Part shown: positions 26,780 through 43,301 of the stretch, piece by piece
Layout of the letters: every line of letters begins with the position of its first letter
How positions within the stretch are numbered: the first letter of the stretch is position 1
NCBI RefSeq assembly: GCF_002592005.1
Contig: NZ_NVQF01000036.1
Location: 1 to 58,075, forward strand
Source of the DNA: Mycolicibacterium palauense
Lineage (GTDB): Bacteria; Actinomycetota; Actinomycetes; Mycobacteriales; Mycobacteriaceae
Reading direction: 5' to 3'
Length of the DNA: 58,075 nt
Program-made: the position numbers and the translations under genes
The notes under the pieces: model-generated
What the model saw: the letters and a program-made list of their open reading frames with translations, nothing else
Database searches by the model: none
What the model was told of the DNA's origin: nothing

Positions 26780-27819
26780 GCCAGCGCGTCCTGTCCGATC
26801 TGCCGGGCCGTCTGCTGAGTCTGCTGGGCCGCTGCCAGGCGGGCGTCGTCGTGGGAGGTCAGCGCCAGGAACACCTCGTCGAGCGAGGGACGCCGCAACG
26901 CGATGTCCATCAGCTCGATGCCGGCTGCGTTGAGGCGCGACAGCGCCTGCATCAACGTGTTGGCACCGTCGGGAGCCGGCATCGCGATGCGGTCCGCGTC
27001 CTCGGCGATCGCGTTGCGGTTCTTGGCCGGCATCAGCGGCCCCAGCGCCGCGAGCATCGCCGGGATGGCGGCGATGCTGCGGGGGACGATCTCGCAGTAG
27101 GTGCCGCCGGTGCGCTCCTTGAGCTGGTCGGCGGTGCCCTCGGCGATCACGGTGCCCCGGTCGATGACCACGATGCGGTCGCTGAGCAGGTCGGCCTCTT
27201 CGAGATACTGGGTGGTCAGCAGCGTTGCGATGCCCTGGTCCTTGAACTCCGACACCAGCTGCCAGATGCTCTGCCGGCTGCGCGGGTCCAGGCCGGTCGT
27301 GGGTTCGTCGAGGAACACCACCTCGGGCCGAACCACCAGGCCGCAGGCGATGTCGATACGCCGCTTCATGCCGCCGGAGTAGTTGCCGACCGCGCGGTCG
27401 CCGGCATAGACGAGGTCGAACTCCTCCAGGAGTTCCTGCGCGCGGGTGCGGGCCTGGGATTTCTTCAGCCCCTGCAACCGGCCGAACATCACCAGGTTCT
27501 CCCGGCCGGTGAGCAGGTCGTCGAGCGCGACGTGCTGGCCGGTGAGCATGATCGATCGGCGCACCCCCGCGGGGTCGCCGACCACGTCGTGGCCGGCCAC
27601 CATCGCCACTCCGCTGTCCGGGGTGGTCAACGTCGACAGGATGTCCACCGTCGTCGTCTTGCCGGCGCCGTTGGGGCCGAGCAGGCCCAGCACCTCGCCG
27701 CGGCCCACCTCGAAGCTGATACCCCGCAGCGCCTCGACCGTGCCGAAGCTCTTGCGAACGTCGGCGACGGAGACGGCCAGGTCCCCGGCCCGGCCTCTCG
27801 CAGCATCGGTCCTGAACAT
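26776..27819 (-). CDS. drrA: ABC transporter ATP-binding protein DrrA
   Basis: 347 residues from the ATG at 27819, with AGGAG six bases upstream; a GTG one codon earlier is possible. Walker A G-P-N-G-A-G-K-T-T, Q-loop region, signature Y-S-G-G-M-K-R-R, Walker B V-V-F-L-D-E-P-T-T-G-L-D and the switch H replaced by Q in T-T-Q-Y-L-E-E-A are visible. The C-terminal ~100-residue extension is typical of the DrrA family. It energises export through DrrB/DrrC. The gap of only 34 bp after the last PKS gene places it in the same operon. Confidence 0.93.
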   Translation of the reverse strand: MFRTDAARGRAGDLAVSVADVRKSFGTVEALRGISFEVGRGEVLGLLGPNGAGKTTTVDILSTLTTPDSGVAMVAGHDVVGDPAGVRRSIMLTGQHVALDDLLTGRENLVMFGRLQGLKKSQARTRAQELLEEFDLVYAGDRAVGNYSGGMKRRIDIACGLVVRPEVVFLDEPTTGLDPRSRQSIWQLVSEFKDQGIATLLTTQYLEEADLLSDRIVVIDRGTVIAEGTADQLKERTGGTYCEIVPRSIAAIPAMLAALGPLMPAKNRNAIAEDADRIAMPAPDGANTLMQALSRLNAAGIELMDIALRRPSLDEVFLALTSHDDARLAAAQQTQQTARQIGQDALA

Positions 27820-27853
27820 CACCGTCTCCTACCGGGTCTCCGACCGCCGCCGG

Positions 27854-30800
27854 TCACGACAGGTCGACCAGAGCCAGGTCGTCGCCTTCGGAATCGGCCT
27901 CGCTGGCAGCCAGTGCGTCCCGGGTCAGCTCCATCAGCGCACCGGTGAACACCCTGGCCAGTGACTCCACGTCGGTCTCACCCAACCGGCGGGAGTCGTA
28001 CCACCAGTCCAGATGCAGCACGCCACCCGCACGGTAGACCCGCAGCTCCAGGGCGTGCCCGAGTCCGGGCACCGTGTCGCGCAACGGCATCGCGGTGTCG
28101 GCGTCGAACTGCACGGGCACGTCGTCGGGTACGTCGTCGGGCAGCTCCGGGATGGCGCCCAGGTGCGAGAACAGGATGTCGGCCGAACGCTCCTCGCCGA
28201 ACAACCGTGAGGTCGGGGCGTGCAGATACCGCAACAGCCCGTAGCCGATGCCGTAGTGCGGCACCGCCCGCAGCGACTCGCGCACATCCTCCAGCAGCTC
28301 GCCGGCACCGGTCACGCGGCCCGACGCACACGTGAGGGCGATCGGATACACCGTGGTGAACCAGCCCACCGTGCGACGCAGATCGACGTCGGGTTTGAGC
28401 ACCGAGCGGCCCGGCCCACCCAGGTCGACGGCCACGGCACCGTCGCCGACGGTGTCGGCGATCGCGCGGCCCAGGGCCGCCAGCAGCAGCTCCTCCTGCG
28501 GCAGGTTGAGCTTGCGCCGGGCGTCGTCGACCTCGGAGGTCTCGGCTTCCGAGAGCCCCGAGGACAGCCGGGCCAGGTCGTCGGTGGCGGGTGGCTCCGG
28601 GACGTCCATGCCCGCCACGCTCAGCGTGGCCTTGGCCGTGGTCTGCAGCCAGTGGTCGCGACTCTCCAGCACCGCGGGGTGGCTGGCCAGGCCCGCGCAC
28701 CGCTGCGACCACTCGGTCCAGGACGTGCTCACCGGCTCCAGCACGATGTCCTGACCGGCCAGCCGCTGGTTGAACGCGGTGAAGATGTCGGTCAGCAGGA
28801 TGTCGCGCGACGGCGCGTCACCGGCGATGCCGTGCACGCTCAACGCCAGATAGGAGGCCCCGCCGGGCACGCCCCGGATGTGGGCGGCGTTCAGCGGGGC
28901 CGTGAGCAGGTGGTGCTCGCGGATCTGTTCGGCCAGGATGCCGAGCACGGCCTCACGCTCCTGCGGGCTGCCGGCGGCCACCCCCTCGGGCAGCGTGCGG
29001 CCGGCCAGGGCGGTGAACTCCTCGGGATCGGACACCCGCTGTTCCCAGGTGCCGCTGCGCTCCACGATGTGCAGCCGCAACGCGTCGTGGTGGTTGACCA
29101 CCGCGGTCAGCACCGCCGTGATGTCCTCGGCACTGACGTCGGCACGCAGCCGCAGCAGCACCGGGATACGCCAACTGCCGACGTCGCGCAGTCCGTTCTC
29201 GAGGAAGAACGCGACGTTGGGCGGGACCGGCGGGTGCACGACATCGCTCAGCGACTGCCGCGCCAGTCCGCCCTCGGCGTAGCGCTTGGTCAGCGTGCGG
29301 GCCAACGACGCCACCGTCTGGTTCTCGTAGAGATCCTGCGGGGTCAGGTCGAGCCCCTCCTTGGCCGCGGCCATCGCGACGCTGATGGCGATCAGCGAGT
29401 CACCGCCCAGCTCGAAGAAGTTGGCGGTGGGAGCGATCGAGCTGATACCCAGGCACTGCGCCCAGATCCGCTGCAGTGTCGTCTCCAGCTGCGACCTGCC
29501 GCCCGCAGAGCCCGTCGTCGTGGAAGCGCCGGCGGTGGCCGCGGCGCCCGCACCGTTGCCACCCGCGGCACCCGCCACCCACCCGGCGTTGGCGTTGTGC
29601 TCGATCCAGTGGCGTTGCCGCTCGAAGGGATAACCGGGCAGCGACAGCAGCCGGGGCTGCGCGCCGATCCGGGGTGTCCAGTCGACGTCCACGCCGGCCG
29701 CCCACAGCTGACCGAGTCCGAGCAGGAACGCGTCGTCGTCGTTGCGGTTCTGGGCGTGATGGCGCATCAGCCGCACCGCGCGGTTGTCGGCGGACCACCG
29801 CGGGTGCCGGGTCGCCGAGGAGGTCAGGCTGCCGCCGGGGCCGACCTCGACGAACACCCGCTTGGGGTCGTCGAGCAGGACGTCGAGCTCGTCGGCGAAG
29901 CGCACCGTCGCCCGGATCTGGCGGGCCCAGGTGGCCGGGTTGGTCGCCTCACCCGCCGACATCCACGTCCCGGTCACGTTGGACAGCAACGGGATCTGGG
30001 GTTCGCGCAGCTCCAGCCGCGACATGAACGCGGTGAACTCCGGGATGACCGGGTCCATCAGGCGCGAATGGAACGCGTGCGAGGTGCGCACCCGCCGGGC
30101 CGCGACGCCCTTCTCGGCCAGGCGCGCCTGGAAGGCGCGGATGTTCTCCTCGGATCCGGCCACCACGCAGCTGCCCGGGTCGTTGACGGTGGCGATGTCG
30201 ACCTCCGAAGAGAGGTACTCGGCGACGTCGCCGGGACTCAACGGGACCGCGACCATGACCCCGCGCGCCGAGGCGTGCATCAGCCGGGCCCGCATGGAGA
30301 CCGCCTTGACCGCCGTCGGCAGGTCGAAGACACCGGCCAGGGTGCCCGCGACGTACTCGCCGATGCTGTGACCGGCCAGCGCGCCGGGGCGCACGCCGTA
30401 GGACTCGGCGAGTTTGGCCAGCGAGTACTCCACCGCGAAGAGGGCCGGCTGGGTGCGGTCGGTGCGCTCGAGATTGCGGGCGGTGCCCTCGAATACCTCG
30501 TGCCGCAGGTCGAAGTCCATCTCCTCGCGGAAGGCGTCGGCGCAGGCGTCGAAGTGCTGCCGGAACACCGGTTCGGTGTCGTAGAGCCCGCGGGCCATCC
30601 CGACGTGCTGGGCGCCCTGGCCGGGGAACAGGAACACCACCCGCTCGGCGGACCCGTCGGTGCCGGAGCGGCCGGCCCCGCCGACCCCTTCGCCGATGAA
30701 CACGTTGTCGTGCTCGGCGGCGCCGAGCACGGTCACCGCGTGCTCCTGGTCGCTGACCACCGCGGCCATCCGCACCGGCTCGGTCTTGCGGCGGGTCAGG

Positions 30801-32299
30801 GTGTAGGCGGCGTCGGGCAGGCTGATGTCGTCGACGTCGGACAGTTCGGAGGCCAGCGCGTTGCGCGCGGACTGCAGGGCCTCGGCGGTGCGGGCCGACA
30901 GCAGCAGCACCTGGCTGCCCGGACGGACCTCCGGCTCGGGCACCGGCGGCGCCTCCTCGAGCACCACGTGCGCGTTGGTCCCGCCCACCCCGAAGGAGCT
31001 GACGCCGGCCCGGCGAATTCCGTCCCACTCCCACGGACCGTCCTGGCCGCGGATGACGAACGGCCCCCGATCGATGTGCATCTCCGGGTTCGGGCTGGTG
31101 TAGTGCAGGGTGGCCGGAATGGCCCGGTGCTTGAGGCACAGGATGGTCTTGATCAGCCCGGCCATGCCCGCGGCGGTCTCCAGATGCCCGATGTTGGACT
31201 TGACCGAGCCGACGTAACACGGACCGGGGCGCGGCTCCTCGGAGATGTCGAAGGCCTGGCGGAGTCCCTCGATCTCGATGGGGTCGCCCAACGGCGTTCC
31301 GGTGCCGTGGCTTTCGATGTAGCTGACGGTCGACGCATCGACGTCGGCGACCGCGTGCGCCTCGGCGATGACCTCGGCCTGCCCGGCGGCGTTGGGCGCG
31401 GCGTAGTTCATCTTGGTCGCGCCGTCGTTGTTGAGCGCCGAACCGCGGATCACCGCGTGGATGCGGTCGCCGTCGTCCAGGGCGTCCTCGAGGGGCTTGA
31501 GGACCACGACCCCGACACCGCTGCCGAAGATGGTGCCGTCCGAACGGACGTCGAAGGGGCGGCAGTAGCCGGTCGGCGACACCATCGACCCGGGGTCATA
31601 CCAGTACCCGACACGGTGCGGCACGCGCAGCGAGGAGCCGCCGGCCAGGGCCATCTCGCATTCCCCGTTGAGGATGCTCTGGACGGCCAGGTGCAGCGCC
31701 ACCAGCGACGACGAGCAGGCCGTCTGGACGGCGATCGCCGGCCCGCGCAGGTTGAACTGGTGCGCCACCCGGGTGGCCAGGTGGTCCTTGTCGTTCTGCA
31801 GCGACAGGTTGACCATGTCGAAGCTGGCGCCCTGCCCGATAACCATCTGCGGGTCGTAGTGCGACATCAGGTTGTGCAGCAGATACCCGCTGGCCGAGCT
31901 GGTGCCGAACACGCCGACGGACTTGTCGATCTCGGCCGGGTCGTATCCGGCGTCCTCGAACGCGTGCCAGGCGGTCTGCAGGAACAGCCGGTGTTGGGGG
32001 TCCATGGTCCGGGCGGCGCTCGGGGTGAACCCGAAGAACTCGGCGTCGAACTCCTCGATGCCGGTCATCAGCGCCGCGCGCCGGACATAGGAGCGGTTGG
32101 CCAGGGCCTTCTCCCCCACCCCGGAGGCCAGCAGGTCGTCCTCGGACAGATCGACGATCGACTCCACGCCCGCGCGCAGGTTGCGCCAGAACTCCGACAC
32201 CGATTCCGCGCCGGGGAAGCGGCCGGCCATCCCGACGATCGCGATCGCGTTGGGCGGCGGCGAGTACGCCTGCGACGAGAAGTCGGTGCTGCTGGTCAC
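27854..32299 (-). CDS. ppsE: Type I PKS PpsE-type terminal module (KS-AT-ACP-C)
   Basis: 1481 residues from a GTG overlapping the previous PKS stop by 4 bp. KS ~15-440 (Cys195 in Q-T-A-C-S-S-S); AT ~548-850 (G-H-S-I-G-E-Y) with the H-A-F-H specificity motif usual for malonyl-CoA; ACP ~938-1008 with Ser968 in L-G-G-D-S-L; then a condensation-type domain ~1030-1460. There is no reductive domain. The layout and C-terminal sequence (T-V-G-W-F-T-x-V-Y-P-I; Y-G-I-G-Y-G-L-L-R-Y-L) match M. tuberculosis PpsE, the last elongating enzyme of phthiocerol synthesis. The condensation active-site motif reads H-G-x3-D-A (from 1156) instead of HHxxxDG. Its KS and AT are visibly a different subfamily from those of the other four PKSs here. 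Confidence 0.93.
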   Translation of the reverse strand: MTSSTDFSSQAYSPPPNAIAIVGMAGRFPGAESVSEFWRNLRAGVESIVDLSEDDLLASGVGEKALANRSYVRRAALMTGIEEFDAEFFGFTPSAARTMDPQHRLFLQTAWHAFEDAGYDPAEIDKSVGVFGTSSASGYLLHNLMSHYDPQMVIGQGASFDMVNLSLQNDKDHLATRVAHQFNLRGPAIAVQTACSSSLVALHLAVQSILNGECEMALAGGSSLRVPHRVGYWYDPGSMVSPTGYCRPFDVRSDGTIFGSGVGVVVLKPLEDALDDGDRIHAVIRGSALNNDGATKMNYAAPNAAGQAEVIAEAHAVADVDASTVSYIESHGTGTPLGDPIEIEGLRQAFDISEEPRPGPCYVGSVKSNIGHLETAAGMAGLIKTILCLKHRAIPATLHYTSPNPEMHIDRGPFVIRGQDGPWEWDGIRRAGVSSFGVGGTNAHVVLEEAPPVPEPEVRPGSQVLLLSARTAEALQSARNALASELSDVDDISLPDAAYTLTRRKTEPVRMAAVVSDQEHAVTVLGAAEHDNVFIGEGVGGAGRSGTDGSAERVVFLFPGQGAQHVGMARGLYDTEPVFRQHFDACADAFREEMDFDLRHEVFEGTARNLERTDRTQPALFAVEYSLAKLAESYGVRPGALAGHSIGEYVAGTLAGVFDLPTAVKAVSMRARLMHASARGVMVAVPLSPGDVAEYLSSEVDIATVNDPGSCVVAGSEENIRAFQARLAEKGVAARRVRTSHAFHSRLMDPVIPEFTAFMSRLELREPQIPLLSNVTGTWMSAGEATNPATWARQIRATVRFADELDVLLDDPKRVFVEVGPGGSLTSSATRHPRWSADNRAVRLMRHHAQNRNDDDAFLLGLGQLWAAGVDVDWTPRIGAQPRLLSLPGYPFERQRHWIEHNANAGWVAGAAGGNGAGAAATAGASTTTGSAGGRSQLETTLQRIWAQCLGISSIAPTANFFELGGDSLIAISVAMAAAKEGLDLTPQDLYENQTVASLARTLTKRYAEGGLARQSLSDVVHPPVPPNVAFFLENGLRDVGSWRIPVLLRLRADVSAEDITAVLTAVVNHHDALRLHIVERSGTWEQRVSDPEEFTALAGRTLPEGVAAGSPQEREAVLGILAEQIREHHLLTAPLNAAHIRGVPGGASYLALSVHGIAGDAPSRDILLTDIFTAFNQRLAGQDIVLEPVSTSWTEWSQRCAGLASHPAVLESRDHWLQTTAKATLSVAGMDVPEPPATDDLARLSSGLSEAETSEVDDARRKLNLPQEELLLAALGRAIADTVGDGAVAVDLGGPGRSVLKPDVDLRRTVGWFTTVYPIALTCASGRVTGAGELLEDVRESLRAVPHYGIGYGLLRYLHAPTSRLFGEERSADILFSHLGAIPELPDDVPDDVPVQFDADTAMPLRDTVPGLGHALELRVYRAGGVLHLDWWYDSRRLGETDVESLARVFTGALMELTRDALAASEADSEGDDLALVDLS

Positions 32300-35200
32300 G
32301 ATCGTTGTCCCACCTTTCGCCGCGCGGCCGCCCGCTGGCGGGCGGCTGCGCGTTGCTGTGCCCGGTCACGCACCGCGTTGGGGCGCTCCCCGGACTCCTG
32401 TTCGGCCAGGCCGAGCTGACGGATGAGGTCGACCGCCAGATCGGCCAGCGATGCGCCCTGAAGGATAAGGGCCACCGGAGGCTCGACCCCGAAATCCCCC
32501 CGCACGGTGTTGCGCATCCGCACCGCCATCAACGAGTCCATCCCCAGCTCGGTCAGCGGTTGGCCCACGTCGATCGCGTTCTCGTCGGCGTAGCCCATGA
32601 TCGCCGAGATGCGTTTGCGCAGGCGAGCGATGACGACCCGGTTCACCTCGGCGCCGTCGAGCTGCTTCAACGCGTCCGGCCCGTCCCAGTCGTCGTCGGC
32701 GTCCAGGGCCTCCAGTTCGGCCACCAGGTTGCCGAAGTAGCCGAGCCGGCGGATCTCCGGGAACGCATCGGCGGCGCGGTCCAGCCGCAGCCGTGCGACA
32801 CCGACCCGTTCGAAGCCGGCGGCCACGACCGCCTCCAGCGCTTCGATGCCCTCGGCCGGGGTCATCGGATCCAGCGCACTGAACTGCATGGTCTTGGACA
32901 GTCCGACGTCGGACCACTGGCCCCAGTGGATCGCGGTGGCGGGCAACCCGGCGGCGTGCCGCCATTCCACCAGGGCGTCCAGCCAGGCGTTGGCGCACGC
33001 GTAGGCGGCCTGCCCCGGCGAACCGAGCAGCGAGACCACCGAGGAGAAGCCCACCCACCAGTCGAGGTCACGACCGGTGGTCGCGGCGTGCAGACGCATC
33101 GCGCCGGTCGCCTTGGGCACCCAGATCGCCTCCAGGCTCTCCCGGGTCAGCCCGGCGACCAGTTGGTCCTCGAGCACCGCCGCGGAGTGGATGACACCGC
33201 GCAGCGCCCGGCCGGTCTCCTCGGCCGCGGCCACCAGCCGTTCGGCCACTCCGCGCTCGGCCACGTCGCCGCGCACGACGACGAGTTCGGTGCGAGCACC
33301 CAGCTCGTCGAGCAGCGCCTGGGCCTGTTCGGACGGGGCGGAGCGGCCGTTGAGCACGACCCGGCCCGCGCCGGCCTCGACCAGCCAGCGGACCACCGCC
33401 AGGCCGATGCCACCGAGGGCCCCGGTGACCACGTAGGAACCGTCGCCGCGCACCACATGCTCGGAGGCGCGCGCCGGCAGGCTCGCCCGCGACAGCCGCT
33501 CGACGAAGCGCCGACCACCGCGCCAGGCCACGATGTCGTCGGCCGCGTCGGCGACGCCGGAACCGTCGAACTCCGCGGTGAGCACGCCGACCAGGTCGGC
33601 GTCGGCGTCGGCGTCCACCAGGGTGGTGCGCAGGTCGGGATGCTCGTAGGCCAGCACCCGGACCAGGCCTCGCAGGGTGGCGACCCCGGGGTCGCCGGGC
33701 TCGGCACCATCGGGCCCGGACACCGCCAGTCCCCCGCGGCTGACCAGCCACAGCCGCGGCGGCTTGCCGTGCCAGCCGGCGTTGACGGCCCGCACCGCCG
33801 CGGCCACGTTCCAGACGACCTCGCGGGCGTGCGCCTCGGCCGGGTCGGTGTCGGCGGGATCGAAGCCGGGCTGACCGATCACGGCGATCACGCCGACCGG
33901 CGGCAAGGCCGGGTCGGCGGCCGCCGCGGCGAACGCCTCCGCGACCGCCGCCTCGTCATCCAGCGCGGCGGTCAGCACGCGACGACTCTCGGTCCCGAAA
34001 CGCGTGGCGAAATCCGCTGCCGCGGAACGGCTTTGTCCACCGTCGGTCAGCACCAGCCAGCTGCCGGTGGGCAGCTGGGCCGCCGCGGGGTCCGCCGGCG
34101 CGCCCTCGGTGGCCTCCCAGGACGTATCGAAGATCTTCTGCGACACCGGCAGCGGCACGGTACGGCGCTGGATCCGGCGCAGCTGCACGCCGTCGGCCTC
34201 GGCGAGCAGCGCACCGGATTCGTCGGTCAGCGTGACCCGGCCCACCGCGTCACCGGTGGTCTCGTCGACGCCGACGATCTCGGCGTGGCAACGCGCACGC
34301 TTGCCCAGTTCACGGAGGACCCGGATGGAGTCCATCCCGACCGGCAGGTAGGTGACCTCCGCCGAATCCGCATAGCTGTCCCTCGGCATGGCCGCGGCCA
34401 GACCCTGCAGGGCCGCGTCGAGCATCACCGGATGGAACAGGATGCCGCGGTGCGCGGTGGCCTCGTCGGGCAGCAGGATCTCGGTGTCGGCCCAGCCGGC
34501 ACCGCGCACGATCCGGGTCAGTGCGGCGAACGCCTGCCCGTGGTGGGCGCCGGTGCGGCGCAGCTCGGTGTAGAAGTCCGCCGGCGAGACCGGGGCGCCG
34601 TCGGTCGCCGCCGGGCGGGGACGCTGCACCGGTGCGGCGGCGGGTGCCGCCCCGACCCGCGCGACCGCGTGGCGGGTCCAGCTGCCGCCCTCGGAACGCG
34701 AATGGATCTCCACCCGGGAGCCGCCGTCGGCGTCCTTGACCAACTGAGTGGTCACCCGGGTGTGCTTGTCCAGGGGCAGCATCTGCTCGACCTCGAGCCG
34801 GCTGACCTCGACACCGGACACCGGCAGGCCCAACGCCTCACATCCGGCCGCCAACGCCATCTCGGCGAACCCGGCACCGGGCATGACCGCCTGACCGTGC
34901 ACGATGTGGTCCTCCAGCCACGGGTGGGCCTCCAGCCCCACATCGGCCTGCCAGACGTGTCCGCCGCCGGCGGGCAGCTCCACGTGCAGACCCAGCAGCG
35001 GATGCGCACCGCTGAACTGCTGGCCCGCCGAGCGGTCGGCCATCCAGTACGGCGTGTGCACCCAGCTGGTCGGCGGCACGTCGGCCAGGTGGCCGGCCGG
35101 GATCGCGGCACTGCCGTCCGGGGCCTCCGCCGACGGCGGACGCAGGGCGGCCAGCTGGGTGTGGAACGCCACCGTCTCCGGGGTGTCCCGGTTGACCGTC

Positions 35201-37748
35201 GACCCGACGTGGATGCTGCGGCCCGGTGTGGACGCCGCCGCGGTGGTGTCGTTGATCGCGTGGGTCAGCAGCGGGTGCGGGCTGATCTCGACGAAGTTGC
35301 TGTGCTCGGCGGCCGCGGTGGTCACCGCCTGGCTGAAGCGGACCGGGTTGCGCAGATTGGCCAGCCAGTACTCGGCACCGAACGGCGGCTCCGAGCCGCT
35401 GTACCCGGTGGTCGACAGGACCGGGATCTTGGGGGCCGACGGCGCCAGATACGACAGGGCACTGCGCAGCTCGGGAAGGATCGGGTCGATCGTCGGATGA
35501 TGGGAGGCGACGTCCACCTCGATCCGCCGGGCCAGCCTGCCCTGACCGTCGACGATCGCCACCAGGGCGTCAACCTGGTCGGGCGGGCCGGCGATGACCG
35601 TCTGCCGCGGCGAGGCGTACACCGCGACGGTGACGTCGGGTCGATCGGCGATCAGCTTCTCGGTGGCCGCGGCGTCGAGTTCCAGCAGGGCCATCGCGCC
35701 CTGCCCGGACAGCCGCTTCATCAACCGCGACCGGGTGGCGATCACGTCCAGCCCCTCGGCCGGGGTCAGCGCGCCGGCCACCACCGCCGCGGTCACCTCG
35801 CCCATCGAGTGCCCGATCACCGCGTCGGGCTCCACGCCGTAGGAACGCCAGAGTTCGGTCAGGGCCAGCTGCATCCCGACCAGGACCGGCTGGATCCGGT
35901 CGATGCCGGTCACGGGTTCCCCCGATTCCAGCACCTCACGCAGCGAGAACCCGACCTTGTCGACGAACACCGGCTCCAGCTCGGCGACCGCCGCGGCGAA
36001 CGCCGGCTCGTCGACGAGGAGCTGGCGCCCCATGCCGGGCCACTGCGCGCCCTGGCCGGAGTACAGGAACACCGTGCCGCGTCCGCGCGCGGCGTCGTGC
36101 GGCGCCACCACTCCCGGACCGGTCTTGCCGGCCGCCAACGCCCGCAGCGCGGTCACCGCCTCGGCGCGCTCGCGCGCGCACACCGACGCGACCGTGCCGT
36201 ACCGGCTGCGGTGGTAGTTCAGCGTCCAGGCGACGTCGGCCAGCGGGACCTCGGCGCCGGCACCCTCGAGCCAATCGGCCAGCGCGCCCGCGGCCGTGGC
36301 CACCCGCGCCGGGCTCTTGGCCGACAGCACCAGTGTGGTGACCGCCGGGGCGGTCCCCGCCTCGGCGACCCGGGCGAGCTCGGGGCCCTGTTCGAGCACC
36401 ACGTGGGCGTTGGTGCCGCCCATGCCGAACGACGACACCGCCGCGCGGCGCGGGGCGGTGCTCTGTGGCCACGGCTCGGCCGAGGTCGGCACGAACAGCC
36501 GGGTCTTGGACGGGTCGATCGCCGGATTCCATTGCTGGAAGTTCAGATTCGGTGGGATCTGGCCCTTCTCCAGCGACAGTACGGCCTTGATGAACCCGGC
36601 GATGCCCGCGGCCGCCTCCAGGTGGCCCATGTTGGACTTCACCGCACCCAGGGCGCACTTGGCGTCCCCGCGCCCGTACACCGCGGCCAGGGCGTCGAAC
36701 TCGATCGGGTCACCCAAAGCGGTTCCGGTGCCGTGGGTTTCGATGAGGTTGACGGTGTCGGCCTTGACGTCGGCCGAGCGCAACGCCCGGGTGAGCACGT
36801 CGCGCTGGGACGGTGCGTTCGGGGCGGTCAGACCGTTGGAGCGGCCGTCCTGGTTGACCGCCGAACCGCGCACCACCGCCAGCACCCGGTCACCGTCGCG
36901 AACCGCGTCGGTGAGCCGCTTGAGCACCACCACCCCGGCGCCCTCGCCGCGGACGAAGCCGTCGGCCCGCGAGTCGAAGGCGTGACACTTGCCGTGCGGG
37001 GACAGCATGCCCCACTTGGCCAGCGCCAGCTGGGTTTCCGGGCGCAGGTTCAGGCTGACCCCGCCGGCCAGGGCCAGGTCGCTCTCGCGCATCCGCAGGC
37101 TCTGGCAGGCCAGATGGATCGTCACCAGCGAGGAGGAGCAGGCGGTGTCCACCGCGACCGCGGGGCCCTTCAGCCCCAACAGGTAGGCGATGCGCCCGAC
37201 GGTCACGCTGTGGGCGTTTCCGGTCGCCGAATACGGGTCGATGGTGTCGGGGTTGCCCGCCGAGGCGTTCTGGTACTCGGTGTAGTAGACGCCCATCATC
37301 ACCGCGGTACGGCTCTCGCCGAGCCGGTCCGGGGCCAGGCCGGCGTTCTCCAGCGCCTCCCAGGCGACCTCCAGGGCCACCCGCTGCTGGGGGTCCATCG
37401 CGACCGCCTCGCGCGGGGAGATCCCGAAGAAGTCCGCGTCGAAACCGGAGATGTCGGGCAGGTAGGCACCCCATTTGGTGGGCATCCGCCCCGGCGCACT
37501 GGGATCGGGGTCGTAGAACGCGTCGCCGTCCCAGCGCTCGGCGGGCACCTCGGTGATCGCGTCGGTGCCGTTCTCCAGGAACGACCAGTAGCTGTCCGGG
37601 CCGGTCACGCCGCCCGGGAACCGGCAGCCGATGCCGACGACCGCCACCGGCTCGGCGCCGGCGATGCGGGATGCCTTGTCGAACTGATCGGCCAGCGCGG
37701 TCCGCTGCTCGGCCGTCATGCCCGAAATTCTGTCGAACGTCGTCTTCA

Positions 37749-37749
<1 letters not shown>
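32296..37749 (-). CDS. ppsD: Type I PKS PpsD-type module (KS-AT-DH-KR-ACP)
   Basis: 1817 residues. KS ~34-455 (Cys204 in D-T-A-C-S-S-S); AT ~558-865 (Ser648 in G-H-S-M-G-E; A-S-H-H-P-T-I-D at ~748); canonical dehydratase ~912-1195 with H948 in H-x3-G-x4-P and Asp1111/Gln1115 in D-A-A-L-Q; KR ~1438-1625 (T-G-A-L-G-G-I-G, Tyr1583 in Y-A-C-A-N); ACP ~1705-1780 (Ser1739 in M-D-S-L). The dehydratase-to-ACP part resembles PpsD. The first 30 residues (R-I-S-G-M-T-A-E-Q-R-T-A-L-A) look like the N terminus of PpsB, so the docking identity is PpsB-like. The AT motif is PpsD-like and suggests methylmalonyl-CoA use (inference). Product per cycle: an alpha,beta-unsaturated unit unless an enoylreductase acts in trans. 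The start overlaps the previous stop by 1 bp. Confidence 0.92.
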
Positions 37750-43295
<5,546 letters not shown>

Positions 43296-43301
43296 GGTGC
43301 T

